From Laccaria trichodermophora (lineage: Eukaryota > Basidiomycota > Agaricomycetes > Agaricales > Hydnangiaceae), in NCBI GenBank assembly GCA_018417955.1, contig JACTVC010000028.1, positions 772,524 to 836,523 of the forward strand: a stretch of 64,000 nucleotides of DNA, given 5' to 3'. Position 1 is the first letter of the stretch; every line of letters begins with the position of its first letter. Under the pieces are notes generated by a model, which did not search any database, was not told the DNA's origin, and was given only the letters and a program-made list of their open reading frames with translations. This document shows positions 24,484 to 36,746 of this stretch, in pieces. The position numbers were made by a program, and so were the translations under genes.

Positions 24484-26619
24484 CCCGCTGTTAGGTTGTG
24501 TCATATTCATTCATTCGTTTATTCTTCCTTTTCTCTTTTTTTTTTTTTCACCACCTCTCTTACATATGGACTTCTGTCTTTACAATTGCATTTGCATTTG
24601 CATTTTTTTACTTTAAGAACTTTTCAAGTAACCCCTAAGTACTATACGATATTGGCTATTATCACTCCACTACAAACTACACGACTTACTACTTTATTCC
24701 AATTGGCGTTCGTACATACAGCATTAACATCATACTGCATCATTAGCATTTTCATTCATATTACAAGCATTACATTTTTTTCACATGACCGACCCTTTGA
24801 AAAGAATTGACGTTTGTTGCGGTGGGGGAATTTAAATTGGGGGAAACTTTGGATCCGATGCTGGCGAGACCCCACTATGTATACATTGGCTCCATATTAT
24901 CTTTGCATCCATCCAGCATCTAGAAATTGAATGTAAAGTGGCACCACTTTGTTGCGGTCGCGGGGAATTGAAATGGGATCCGATGGCTGCGTGAAATTCA
25001 TGATCATTGACGTAACGCTAAGAATGGAGAACGGCGCATGAGTCGGCGATTATTGATATGTACAGAAGTCGCAGCGTGATGAGCAGGGTTAAGACGGGTC
25101 TGGGCGACGGGGACGCATGTTCATCATCATGCGTACTTGCAGCGATCATGAAAGAAAGAACTAGAATTTTCTTTGCCGGGAATAACTTCGGCCTTTGTTC
25201 AAAGTTGATTCTGCAATGAACCTTTTTTTTTTTGTATTGGTATTGGGGAACACCTTCACCCTGGCTTGGAACAATGGGAATGGCGTAAATGAGAAAATTC
25301 TGAGAAATGATACACTCAGAAAGGAGTTGGACATATAATTCAATCGACCCGAGCCCTTTTACTTAGCGCAATATAGTGATCAAGGATGCCTGAGACTCCG
25401 AGTCGTAGTGACCTGACTAGTGACGACCTGCGCCTGAGAGTGGATCGCCGACCGGCGTTCTCGATTCTTGCGTGGCCCCTAATAATTACCCGACAGACGG
25501 ACGCTTTCAACGAAATAATAATTTACCTGTTTTTGGGGGGGCGTGCTGCGTGCCTTTTGAGCTCAACGTGAATAATTTAGAACTGGAGTACGTATGGGTT
25601 ACTTAGGTTATGCACCTGCAGAGAAGCCGATCGGTCGTTATATATCAACTCCTCCCCTCATCCGAGGAGCTCCAGGTGGCAAGAAGACGACGAGTAAGGG
25701 TTCAGGAGGAAATTTGAATTTGAAGGGGAAAAAAAGTGTGTTGATAATTTACGCATACGCATGATCAGGCTGAGGGATTGAAGCTATCGTCAGGCTAATT
25801 CTATCCTACAATGAACGTTCGTTGTTGTCAAGTGGCGCCGCCGCTGTTGGGAATGAGAATGGAAGGAAGGGTTGGGCGTTGATATGCATAAACCAAGGGA
25901 AAAACTTATTTTACTGATAAAGGGACCTTCGGGCTGTTTGCCGTGTTAGATTGGGTGGATAGATTGTGTACGTTCTCGTTGTGGTGTCTAGGTAATCGAA
26001 TGGAAGTTCGCGGGAGGGATAAATGGAATTTGATAGTGTTGGAGCCGAATGTGGGTTTTCGATAAGCGTGCTAGGAGTTGAAATTGAAGCACAAGATCAC
26101 AGGATGTTGGGTAAACTGGACGAATCAAGTGATTTGTGAGGCTTTGTGTCGTAAACGGGTGCCTGTGCTCGGAAGTCCAAGGCGGGGGGAGGCAGTGGTG
26201 GCTGAATCATGGTGACACGTACCCCATGGCCACAAGGGAGAGGAGCATCAGAAACGGAAAAAAAACACAGATCTCGGAGGCGCGGATGATTAGCTTCGGT
26301 GATTGTGGGTCGTAGCATTGACGAGCATCCCTGAGAATTATTAGGGGGGAGAAGTCTACAATGAGGGAACAAACCATCGGAACAGAGGCGCGCGCTGTGA
26401 AACCTTGAAATGCCGTCATATTTGAATATGTATGTCAAAACGAAATGATAAGTGTATAGAGACAAACACATGGATTGGGATGGAGTTGACAGGATGGCGC
26501 TGGGTTCCAAGAGAGATGCAGGGACGGGCATGCACAAACTCGGCCGGGTCAGGAAATCAAATTTCTTTGTGGCTGCGACAGGCGACTACTGCGTCCTAGA
26601 TGTACAGTTTTTTTTTTAC
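24484..26619. other. Intergenic, ~2.1 kb, no gene recognised
   Basis: The 3' flank of the cyclin is T-rich (poly-T at 24537-24550). ORFs up to 146 codons (26097-26537, - strand) show no motif. A small duplicated motif is listed separately. A second poly-T run lies at 26608-26617, close to the stop codon of the 107-aa gene. Confidence 0.4.
24806..24995. repeat. Short direct duplication
   Basis: The order TTTGTTGCGGT - GGGGAATT - AAATxGGG - GGATCCGATG - GCTG occurs at ~24811-24865 and again at ~24949-24985, about 135 bp apart, with small indels. Confidence 0.4.
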
Positions 26620-27178
26620 TCAGGCTGAGTGGGGCTCGGAGTTCGGCGTTTCGTTAGTCCTGGCCCTTAGTCGCGCTTCCTCTGCGTGAAGTTGGGCGAT
26701 GTGCGCAGTCTTGAAAGCCTGTGTGAATTGATGATTACTTGTCGTACACGGCGCGTTGCATGCTCACCTCCGTGAAGAAATACCCGGAAAGAATCCCAGT
26801 GACTGTGAGAACAAAGGTAAGCAAAAACAGGCGCGCATAGAACGGAATTATTTGTAAAACCAAAGTCGTAATACTTACGAACACCGCAGAAGATTGTTTT
26901 GTTTCTGCTGAAACCTAAAAGCCGTTGCCCCAAGACAGCTGACACAAAGGGAAAGTTAGGAGATGGGCTTGTGATGCTTTGGATAGGATACTCGCCTGAT
27001 GCTAATCCGCCTGTAAGGCCAGCAAATACACCTTCTTTTCTCGCCTCCTAATACGTGACGGCGGTTCAAATATCAATTTTCAAACGGATAATAAACATAC
27101 CAGGGTGGCGATATCAATTGCATTAGGAGGTAAGCCAGGCGTTGTCGGCTCAGTTTTAGCTTGACTGTCCTGGTCCAT
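26620..27178 (-). CDS. Small conserved-looking membrane protein, 107 aa
   Basis: Five exons on the - strand (27178-27101, 27047-26996, 26938-26879, 26802-26768, 26718-26620) total 324 nt and read one frame from ATG to TGA. The protein begins MDQDSQAKTEPTTPGLPPNA, then has two short hydrophobic segments with glycine spacing (GVFAGLTGGLASAVLGQRLL and TIFCGVLTGILSGYFF) and a charged amphipathic tail (AHIAQLHAEEARLRAR). The two-helix hairpin with small residues resembles small organelle or ER membrane proteins. Intron 2 has a GC donor (CAG|GCGAGT); the only GT alternative nearby breaks the frame. The gene shares a 172-bp upstream region with the divergent ZIP4-like gene. I do not know its function. 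Confidence 0.75.
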
Positions 27179-27350
27179 GGCAAATACTATAGCTTCCGTG
27201 CAATAAAAGTGAGCTTGGTTCGGTGGCTTGCTCACGTGTAAGTCGCGTCCTGTCACAGGTTGTGTGACAAACCCTTCCTCAAGCGCGTTTCTCAACGTCG
27301 TTCATCTCCGACTCCGTGGTAAAGAGCGCGTATTCCGATTACCTAGCACG
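27179..27350. promoter_or_regulatory. Bidirectional promoter region
   Basis: Only 172 bp separate the ATG of the 107-aa gene (- strand) from the ATG of the ZIP4-like gene (+ strand). Both 5' ends and their promoters must lie here. No TATA box is obvious. Confidence 0.5.
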
Positions 27351-30300
27351 ATGTCGACGCGCAAGAAGAAGTCTATAACAAGCCTGCAGCAGATCTATGA
27401 TTCAATCATGGGTGAAGTTGACACTCGGGCATACAAACTGAGACTAATCTTCCTTGTAGAACTGCTGTTGAAGGTCAAGCCCATGCTCGATAACCCAAAG
27501 GATCAGAACTGGCGTGCTGCGGTTGAGGATCTTAATCAGGTAGCTTTTCTGGCAGAGTCGTTCTCGGACCAACGCCCAAGGTCGAGCAAGAGCTGGAGCC
27601 ATCTGGCCGACTCGCTGGATCAGGAAGGTGTGTTGCCTTTGATTGGTGCTCGGCGCGTGCGCTTAATGAGGGATGAAATAAACAAGGTGTTAATCTATGG
27701 AACATATCGGGTTTGATTGGAAAGTGCGAAGGGGACGATGCTCGCGCCCATCTTGCCGCCTGTGAGTTCCGCCACCGACATCCTGAGATACTGAATGGTG
27801 TACAATCGTTCCGTTGTGGATCTAGTGAGACTTGCGGCGTTTCGCCTTGTCGAGGCAGGGTTGGAAACAAAGCCTGGGATAGAAAGTCCGTTGTTCCTGT
27901 CCATCGATTACTAGGGTTTCCTACAAGGTGTCTTCTACAGGTCTCCTGCATGTGCTTCAATTGGCAAGCAAAACTGCGGTAACCCTTTCCGGTGCGTTGG
28001 ATCGTTTCAATCGCCGCTCGTCCCGCAACACACCTTGTTCTTTCACTCCCATCAGAAGTTGGAAATAACGTTGTAGCTGGTTGCGTTTTGACAAGTGCGG
28101 CCAAGGTAATCAATATGTCACAGATCCCTTATCGACGCCTGATGTCAGGTTGCAGTTTGAAGAACTGTTGAGGAATGCAGGTGACCCGGATGGTACACAT
28201 CAACAATCCATAGCATGCGCGACTATTGTGTATCACTCCAGTAGAATGGAAGCGGTATGTTATTCATCGTTCACACGCCGATCACGAGATAAACCCTCAT
28301 TTCACAGGCATGGAAGGAGGGTAATTATACTGTGGCAGAGTTTATGTCAAAAAAGATCACAGGTGGGCCCCATTCTCCTGTTTAGGGCGTGAATAAATCA
28401 CGTGTAAACATTGCAGGCGATCATCAACGTCTCGCCCTCCTACCTCCACACGACGTAAGCGAGGAGTACAGCCTGGTCCCAATAGTTACTAAGGGTCTGG
28501 AATTAGCGCGAACTTCTGGCGTTCAAACTCCACCAAATTGGTAAATCGCTGCTAAAGGAGCCAAGTGCTGAAGATGGCACTAACCCAGTCGATGCGGTCG
28601 AGTGGTTGCAAAAGGCTTTCTCTATAGCAGATCAATTGGACGATACAGCAGGTCCGGGGGTTGCGGAGCTCAAGGTACGCGAACCTCTGCTCCGCAGGCC
28701 TTTAAGCGTTCAACGGACATTTCAACTCCGAAGATATCTCTATTACGCACGATGGGTACGTTCACGCGGAAGTAGCCGTGCGGATACCTTGACGCTGACC
28801 GGACTTGTTTAGCTAGGGCGTATTTTGTATCGGAATCCTACGATCGTGCAGAGGCTGTTCTAAACGAGCTCCTCCCAACCATAGACGCATCTACAGATCA
28901 CGTAAGTTGATAGTTTCATGAAAGGATAAGACGTTTTGACATACCTAATCAAGGCAAGTTCCGAATATCAAGAACTACGGTGGCTGAGGTTGGCTGTTCT
29001 GAAGAGGAGGAAAGCTGGCGATTCTGCTCTCCTTGATGGTATTCCATTCAACCTTCTCTCTATGTGGCTGAATTGCGCTGATATGAACAGCTTTCAAATC
29101 TATTATCGACCATATGGAATGGACGGAACCTAATATCACAGAGTTGGTCTTCGATTTCCACGCGGACATTACCTTGGTTTGCTTATAATTCAAATACTAG
29201 TGTCCTTCAGGATCTGAAAACGCTCAGCCATCAACAGTAGGTTTTTCAATAGATCGGAGTTAGGGTGTCATGGACTTAGGGGGCATACGCCCATATCTTC
29301 AGCGCCCTTGTCACCAACGTCAACTTGTACTGTCTAAGCCGTGCATTGCGGCACCGTGAATCCGAAACAGACCACGTCGACCGATTGGTCTTGTCACTGA
29401 TATTTCATTGCTCCAAGGACGACGATCATGCAAGAGCGATGAAAACCCTTGAATCAACATTCGCATGTAGGTAATCGCTCTTTCGTATAAACCCGTCATT
29501 TGACCCACACGTCCCCATCGGGCTATGTTGTTCAGCCGTCTGTGAAGCTGAGGTAGAGCTGCCACCCGTACCCACAACAGCATGCTTAACCGTACGTGAT
29601 CTCGTGCCTTCGTTTCTAAGCCTGTGCCGTAGATCCTTTTTGACATTCTTAGCTGATCTGGCAATATGGGGGACGCCACTACAAGGCCAAGAGATGGTCG
29701 GAAGCGGCAGAATGGTATATTGCTGGCAGCCACCAACTGTTCAGAAGTCACGGTTTGTCGAGCAGCTCAAAGTGTTTCCGGAAGGCGGCACTCTGCTATA
29801 TCGAAAAGAGAGAGTATGCCCACGCATCCACGGTCATCCGCCGTTGCCCCACCAATGAAGCGACGACCCATTATGTCATTTTTCTCACTGCTGTTCATCA
29901 AGGTTTGTAACTGACGCCAATTCAGACTATCAGGGCTAATTATATTCTGGATCATCGTAAGGGTTGGAGAATGAAGGTAAAGACATCGATTCAGGTTTCG
30001 CCTTACCTCAACGGGGAACATTGTAGCGATTCGAGCCATAAACGATATGCAGAAAGCTCCGGACTTCGACCGCAAGATGTTAATGCTAGCCACGCAGATT
30101 TCTCATCAGTCCGAGATGCGAACTCTACTGCTTTCTGTGCTGGAAGGCCTTCTAAAGACCCTGAAGGTGGGGTCTAGTGGGGATGTGGTGGTTCAAGCGA
30201 TGACGTTGATTCGCTGTATCGTCAAACTCATCCTTCAGCTCCTTGTTGAGCCTGCGGCAAACAAGTCAGGACTTGTTGTCACCGCCGAGAAAGCGCTAAC

Positions 30301-32034
30301 TCTCGTGTCGTCTCCAGACCTCTTTTGATTGACACCGTGGTAAATCATTACCGCACGGGTATGCTCCTGTCAGTCCTCGCCGACAGCCGCCTGATATTCC
30401 CGAATCGTTTAGCCAGAATCCTAACGGCAGCCGCGTCGGAGCAAAGAGCGGTATCTCTAATTTTCAAAGATGTCTCATGGTTGTGGCGGACAGCGTATAA
30501 TTGCGCTGTCCAAGGATGTTCGGATTGGGAAAACGCTGGCGAACAGATCTCAGAGCTTTTTGACATCTCAAGAGAGGTAAGTCTTGATCAAACGATACAC
30601 CCGAGCCGTTCCGACTGGTTTGATTCAGCTATTGGAAGCATGCTGTAATGCATCGCCAGTAGATGTCGATTCCGACTCACGTTTACATCTCGTGAATGCC
30701 TCCTTTGCCGCAGTGTCTGGCCGGGGTAAGGTGTCTGCAATATCATTCGTCTACTTCTAATTTCCTCCATCAATCACAAGTTTTCTCTGTTCGTGAGATC
30801 GTCGTCTCGACAGGTGCCGTTGATGTATGTCTTTCTTTCTCCACCTTGCTGTTACGACGTTTCAACGTTTTGTGAATCACCGCAGGTTGAGCGACTCCGT
30901 GTCATTACTGCCGACATTAAAACCTCCAAAAACCGAATCACCGACATTTTGAACAAGGCCAAGACATTGGATGAGGGTGAAGGCGATCGCATTCAATACT
31001 TCCTCCATACTCTGCGAGTTTTCGAAACTGAATTTTTAGTTCACCTAAAAGAGTGGAATCAGATATCCCAAATCGTCCAGGTACATAGTATCGATCACGC
31101 GGGGGCTTTGCTGATTGCCCGATAATCACTAGGAAATAGTCAAGTCCGGACCCCTGGCTGTCGACACGTATGAAGCGATTGCTGACATACTGGTAAGTTC
31201 TTGGCTTGCTTTTATTTCGGCGACCTGAAAATGTGTTTACAGTGGGTGGATAAAGACTGCCCCGTGAATGGTAAGTACGCCACCTTGATGCTGGCTGCTA
31301 TGATACCCAACTGAACCGATTGTCTGATCCGTTGTAGTTCTGCACGAATGCCTTGAGGTGCTCACTCGGCATCTGTCTTCGGTCAAAGGAAACACCCTAA
31401 ATTCGCGCTCTTTCTATTCTAGGCTATTATGGTGGCAAGCTTGGATCACAAGGCCCTTTCAGTAGAGAGATTCTCTCGGTGGTTACGCGCGATCTGTACC
31501 ATCATCCTTGCTCGAAACACTGCGGCAGACAGGACTAAAGCCATTGGGTATGTCGAGCAAGCCCTCACCGTGATCGAGGACCACGACGCCACCGAACAGG
31601 TCTGATCTACCACGTTGCTTCGTCTTTGTGCTTAAAATTGCTGATATCCCGATTTGGATTTGTATGCGCGTCGTGTCACAGTCCTACCCCATGGACGAAC
31701 GGCAATGGCTGCTGGGTACTGCATACAACACCGGAACAGAGTGCCTTCAGTCTGTCTTCAATCCAAATTTTCCTACTGCCTGTCTGCTCAAATCGTTTCA
31801 CGCTTCGTTAGCGCTTCGTTACTTGACGAAGCAAAGAGATGGTTCGAAACCTCTACTCGCATTTGCCGATTTGTTCCAGGTGGTAAGGAACGCGCTGAGA
31901 AGGTGCGTTTCTGCATGCGAGCTTCGCATGGTATTCGTTCGCGGAAACTAGTGCTCACCTTTTCGCGGTTCTGATCCCTCAAGATTTCGGATACTTACAT
32001 GCACCTCCTTTCACGCTACGGAGACAAACACTAA
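27351..32034 (+). CDS. SPO22: SPO22/ZIP4-like meiotic TPR protein
   Basis: About twenty short exons, joined at GT-AG introns of mostly 45-75 nt, read a protein of roughly 900-1000 aa. It starts MSTRKKKSITSLQQIYDSIM. Landmarks along it: VNLWNISGLIGKCEGDDARA; LRLAAFRLVEAGLETKPGIE; ELLAFKLHQIGKSLLKEPS; ISLLRTMARAYFVSESYDRA; WQYGGRHYKAKRWSEAAEWY; KAALCYIEKREYAHASTVIR; TNEATTHYVIFLTAVHQ; VSWLWRTAYNCAVQGCSDWE; YPMDERQWLLGTAYNTG; and ASLLDEAKRWFETSTRICRF, ending GDKH. This is the Zip4/Spo22 TPR layout, a scaffold of the synapsis-initiation complex that promotes meiotic crossovers on chromosome axes. No frame break was found where exons could be followed. The start was chosen at the first Met of the conserved N-terminus; an in-frame ATG at 27228 lies upstream and would add 41 unlikely residues. 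Confidence 0.85.
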
Positions 32035-33521
32035 AATTTCTGGTGCTATCGGCCTTTCGTGCCTTGGTTTCTATGATTCCGATGTTCTATTTTCTGTTCT
32101 CTGTCTTGGCCGAAACTGGATGTTACCGAAGCCTTTGTTGCAACGTTTCCTACTCGTCGAGCATGCTTCAACGGTTCTCTTCCTTCTGTTTTGCTTCGCA
32201 GATATCGACCTCGGTTTCACCCGTGAATCCTGATGATGATGTGCACGATCGTGTCCCCATTTGTGTGCTTTTTTCTCGATCCTCTTCATGTTCGCTCTCC
32301 GTACGCTTTTCAAATTTACACCACGTCTGATGCTGACACATGTAAATAACGCATCCACCCCAATTTCACATCCTCTAAACTTTCTTTCGGGCCTTCTGAA
32401 ATGTCCACCTGCAGCAAAGTTACGAAACGTGCATTCCTGTCGGAGTTCCGGGGATTTCCAGAGCAGGAAACAAGTTACCTGTCCATTCCAGGACTACCAA
32501 CGCCCTACTTTCAATTGAAATGATCTGTCTTCTGCATACATGCCTATCGGGCCATCTGTATACCGTTTATTATGTACCATATCATCAAAATCCCTCAAGA
32601 GCCAATTACCCGTTGGCATTCAATCACCGCGAATACTCTTTGTCCCTAACGCTTTCCTCTTGTGCCCGGTTTCCTGATGAAGATTCGCCGCAGGATTCTA
32701 CGATCGATCTTACCTAGAACATGTCGATAATCAAATCCAACGTCGCGCTTCTTGAATTTGGGTAGGGCTTATCAGATGCTATATAACCGACAATGCGACA
32801 ATGCGGGAGATGAGGCACTCAAATTGAACTCGATGGGCAAGCCGGCGATGAGTCACAATGTGGTGGCAATTAAACGGATGCCAGACCGGTACCAATATAT
32901 CAAGCACGCCCCCTTTCATTCAAACTGATTCGGGCAGTACGGATCTTTTGAACAAGGAAATTTGAGTATGCCATCGATATATCGTTTCAACATGTCGGCC
33001 TACTCTATAAGGGGGTGACGCCTTTTTCTTCCTTATTGCAACTTACCCCAAATTATTGTCGCCATCTACACGGAGTGCCGGTGAAAGGGGTGTCTCTACA
33101 ACGCATGCATTCATGACGCCGCCGCACAAATAACAAAAAAATTGCGTTCTTTGATCCTGAGATGGCACACAGGCGCCGCTCCTGATACTTTGAGCTATCA
33201 ATGCATTTTTCGAACCATTTATGTTTTCATCCCCCCCTCTAAATCCACCGATCAAACCGTAAGTCAACAAGGGTAGTATCTGGTAGTATTCATTTCTTTA
33301 TGACTCGCTGAAGGTTTGAACACTGAAGGGTTTGACAAGGTTCCGCCGCTCATTTCGCGTTCAAAGTCCCCTGAACAAAGTTCCTGGGACGCGTGACTCT
33401 CTTGAAAAGGTGATAGATTGGAGGAAGCTGCACCTGTTGAGCACCTGGATAACACAAACCCTGCACCTAATGCCTGGGCGACACTGTACACAACTCAAGT
33501 TGAACTTAGTACTTCTGTGTC
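32035..33521. other. Intergenic; no gene recognised
   Basis: Holds the ZIP4 3' flank and short ORFs (95-codon frames at 32043-32330 and 32071-32358 on opposite strands) with no motif. A T-rich stretch follows. Confidence 0.4.
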
Positions 33522-33752
33522 GTGGTCCGTCGGATTGGTGTTCACTTTTTCTTATGCTTCTTTGCACAGCCAGAGAGGCCTTGTTTTGATAGCTTTCGAA
33601 ATGCTGATGTTCTTGACTTCACAATGGAAAGCTTCTTTGGGAATCCGACGTTATATAGAATTCGTCGTTGTGCGCGTGGAAAGTATGTAGAGGAAGTGAA
33701 TCGGTGTAGAGAAGCAAGAGGAGAAGAGGAGAAGCGAATTTTTGGGATTTGA
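33522..33752 (+). CDS. Unidentified ORF, probable last exon
   Basis: The frame contains PERPCFDSFRNADVLDFTME, SFFGNPTLYRIRRCARGKYV and EEVNRCREARGEEEKRIFGI before a TGA. Charged, evenly composed sequence of this kind is rarely accidental. Upstream a consistent-looking fragment EEAAPVEHLDNTNPAPNAW (33418-33475) lies in another frame and may be an earlier exon. I cannot build the gene or name it. Confidence 0.35.
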   Translation: MVRRIGVHFFLCFFAQPERPCFDSFRNADVLDFTMESFFGNPTLYRIRRCARGKYVEEVNRCREARGEEEKRIFGI

Positions 33753-34239
33753 AGCTGTATAACTGACGGCGGTGGAGCCGAAAAAATAAATTGCACGGTC
33801 CCCAATCACCATCATCATTTACCATGTGGGCCCTTGTAAGTGGTGCGACAAAAAAAAAGGAGTTCTAGCCATGTTCAGTGGCTCGCATCGTTGTTCACCA
33901 AGATAAAACGGGTTACGGGGACGATGTTCACCTTATTCAACAAGGGGTGTTTCAGCTGCAACAATATTGGTGGTGGTACCGGAACTGACCCCGGAAAGTA
34001 GAAGCAGATCTCGAAAGGCATCCCCTCACCCTAATGACATCAGTGAGGATCGGAGCATGCGGCTGTTATGGACCTCCAGTCAAAGAATTGGAATGAGAAA
34101 GGAGCGAACCATGGAATTTATGCTTGGGCTTGAGTTGTCTGTGGGTCTTGACAATTTGAAGAAGGAACAAAGTCGAGAGGTTCCATAACCTTTTCGCGAT
34201 CGTGGGCCACGGTTTGTTGGTGGATGAAGGACAGACCCG

Positions 34240-34782
34240 AAATTTTGGACGCATTCCGCAATGTAGGTCCTGATCGAGGAGGGGATAGTTTCGTATCCCA
34301 CAAATTCGCATTTGTAGACGCCGAAGGGAGGTTCCCCGCGAGCCGTCGTCCCTCTAGAAGCGACAAGGGGGCTCAAGCCTTGCCTATCGACCAATATCGT
34401 CGTCAACCCCATGGGTAGAAGCAAATAGCGAAGGCACGGTTTCTCCTAATCCGATAGTCGTGAGCATCTCAGCTATAGTCATCTCCATGGTGACTTTGGG
34501 ACGAATGTGAGGAAGCGAGTGTATCGACAGAAGGATACCACATCGCGATTCTTGTTTGAAGGCTTGTGTTGGCAATCTTAAAGTGGATGTAGAAATGGAA
34601 TTGATTAAGAGGGAAGGCGACGTTGTGGCGAGGAACGTTCTGTTCACAGTCATAACAGTGGAGGCATTAGAATTGGGGGAAGGACACGGCGAGCGAGGAG
34701 GGCAAACGCATTGTATCCAACTTGTCAGGGGAGTGGCCCCTAAGACATACACATCGGCGAACGGGCGAATTGATACACGTCG
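34240..34782. repeat. Repeated non-coding segment X, copy 1
   Basis: This stretch aligns with 41470-42110 and, in its first part, with 52700-52932. Shared landmarks are a Pro/Arg-coding GGTT(C/T)CCCGC stretch, CCAGAAGCGACAAGGG or close variants, TTGCCTAT(C/A)GACCAAT, and GTGGTGAC(G/T)TT(A/G)GGA. It lies just 3' of MED21. ORFs on both strands are open here in copies 1 and 2, but their proteins do not align well between copies, so I treat the segment as non-coding. Confidence 0.55.
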
Positions 34783-35468
34783 TCAGCTTTTGGGTGGCGT
34801 GGTGGGGATGCTTTCTGGAATGGATGGTCCATCTTGTAGTAAATTAGCCTCGTTGTCTACGAGCATAGCCTGCAGGACTTCTGCAACCTGGGAGTGAAGA
34901 TTTTCTTGTAGACAGCGTCAAGTTGAAGTCTGAAGAAGGCAGTATGCAAGGAGCTTACTAGCGCGACCGACAGCCAATTTGTACTCTTCGTTCGCGAGCG
35001 TCATCTCCTCTTCTGATTGCTGAAATCTCATTGCCTATTTGGTGTATGAATATAGCGGAAAATTGAGAACTGGGACGTGAACCCACCTGTTCTTCCTCAG
35101 GTTCTGGCTCTGGTAAAGAGTTGATAAGATATTCTATCTGCTTGGCTTTCACCATCAAGTCCGCTACCAGCTCTTTCTTGTTCGCTGACCGACACAATGT
35201 CATTCGTTGAGCGAAAAAGCAGACGAGGAGGATCACTCACCTTCGAATACATCTGGAGGGTCATACTTGTCGGGGTTACGCTGCTTCGTTATAGGGATCT
35301 CCGGGCTGACTTGAAGGAAATTGGATCGCGACGTCAGATAGCTAACGCTGTTGGCCATGATCAGGAGAAGCTGAAGACAACCATTGTTCGGTCAGTGCTT
35401 GTACTTTTCGTGTTGAAAGGAAACAATACCTGCTGTATTTCATCTTGAAGCTGAGTTATCTTGTCCAT
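34783..35468 (-). CDS. MED21: Mediator complex subunit 21
   Basis: Five exons on the - strand, with frame kept across all introns. Exon 1 (35468-35430) reads MDKITQLQDEIQQ; then comes LLLIMANSVSYLTSRSNFLQ, NPDKYDPPDVFE, KKELVADLMVKAKQIEYLIN SLPEPE, MTLANEEYKLAVGRA, and the tail LHSQVAEVLQAMLVDNEANL ending PTTPPKS and a TGA. These are the hallmark segments of Med21, the small helical subunit of the Mediator middle module that pairs with Med7 and links activators to RNA polymerase II. A Met seven codons upstream (35489) is an alternative start, but the family normally starts at MD(K/R). It is head-to-head with RTF2, sharing the promoter. A decayed copy of its last exon lies at 42.1-42.3 kb. Confidence 0.92.
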
Positions 35469-35619
35469 ATGCGACAGTTCCTGCAGCATTGCGCTGCTGG
35501 GTAGGACCTTGCTCACGATATGGGATGATTGTGTGAAGATGATCACGTCGGACTTTGTAGTCACTTTCACCACCACCACCACCACCACCACCACCTCGTA
35601 TACAAATCACGTCTCTATC
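35469..35619. promoter_or_regulatory. MED21/RTF2 shared promoter with CAC microsatellite
   Basis: The two start codons are 151 bp apart. The region contains about nine CAC (ACC) trinucleotide units at ~35570-35596, nearer RTF2. Change in repeat number would alter spacing between the two transcription start regions. Confidence 0.5.
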
Positions 35620-36746
35620 ATGGGCAATGACGGTGGAAGCATCCCAGATCGCCGCGACCTTGTTAGAAACAAGCCGAAGGTGAGATAAAACCCTTACAAG
35701 ACCTGTAGGATATGGAGCTGACATTGCGTTAGGCGGAACAAGCTGACAAGGCCAATCAGACTCGGGCACGGTGGTTCTTCTGTGCATTATCAAAAGTGAA
35801 CGGAAAATGTTGTTCTATGTGACGACGACGCGTTCATATTTCATCAATCACAGAGCAAACTGCAGGAACCCATCGTCTCATGTGCGTTGGGCAAGTTGTA
35901 CAATAAGGACTCGATAATAGAGTACTTGCTCGACAAAGCGGCCTATGGAGACGGGGAGAGAATATGTGGTCATATCAGGTCGCTGAAGGTGAGCTCCGAA
36001 CGCCGCTACTTATCTTCATGTAGGCTGAACCATCACGCCATAGGACGTGAAAACTCTGACACTTAGCCCCAATCCTGCGCCTCACTCGTCCGAGCCATCA
36101 TCAAGCGACACCGAACGACCACAATTCGTCTGCCCACTTACATTGAAGGAGATGAACGGCGTCCAGCCCTTCGTCTACCTCTCCACCTGCGGCTGCGTCT
36201 TCTCCCAGGCAGGGCTCAAGACCGTCTCCGCCTCGTCTACTCCAAAAGACCGGGAGAACTACAAAGGGAAAGCAAAAGCGGCTACAACGGACTCTTCGGA
36301 CAGCGAACTTGAGCTCTGCCCTCAATGCGGGAAGAAGTACTCCCGAACCGAGGACGTCGTCCTGCTTAACCCTTCTCAAGACGAGGAAGACGCCATGCGT
36401 GAAGCAATGGAGCGTAGACGCCTTCTTGAACCCGTGAAAAAGTCGAAGTCGTCGAAGAAGCGGAAGAACGACTCGCCTACGGACGACGCAGAGCATCCAG
36501 CGAAGAAACAAGCGGCGGTGGGGCCGAGCGCGAAAACATCTGCGGCGAGTAAGGCAGTGGTGAGCGGACTGGCGATGGAGGAGGCGAAGCGGAAATCGGA
36601 GATGAGCGATGCTGTAAAGAGCTTATATGGGAATGGGACGAAGAGGAAGGAGACTTTCATGACTATGGGCACTTTCACTAGGGTATGTATTCCCTCCAGT
36701 TTTGATTTCAATTCCAACCCTGACACTTCGTTGATAGTATGCTTAA
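35620..36746 (+). CDS. RTF2: Replication termination factor 2 (RTF2-type RING protein)
   Basis: Five exons (35620-35679, 35733-35795, 35854-35988, 36044-36682, 36738-36746) encode 301 aa. The start MGNDGGSIPDRRDLVRNKPK and the following ADKANQTRARWFFCALSK, PIVSCALGKLYNKDSIIEYL and GHIRSLKDVKTLTL are the Rtf2 signature. The divergent C2HC2/RING-like centre shows FVCPLTLKEMNG, STCGCVFS and LCPQCGKKYSRTEDVVLLNP. The C-terminus is Lys/Ser-rich with likely nuclear signals (KSKSSKKRKND). Rtf2 proteins act at stalled replication forks and, in fission yeast, at the site-specific barrier RTS1; human RTF2 is removed from forks by proteasome shuttles. The last coding exon is only 9 nt (YA*). The gene looks intact. 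A copy is absent from the second repeated block, where it appears deleted. Confidence 0.92.

Noticed and set aside
23567..24510. Long antisense ORFs (112-165 codons) within the cyclin gene
   Set aside because: They mirror the low-complexity repeats (Q and acidic runs) of the real coding strand.
34384..34897. Open frames on both strands next to MED21 (122 and 113 codons), with counterparts at 41.6-42.2 kb
   Set aside because: The two copies differ by frame-changing indels and the predicted proteins do not align except for short words, so coding is unlikely.
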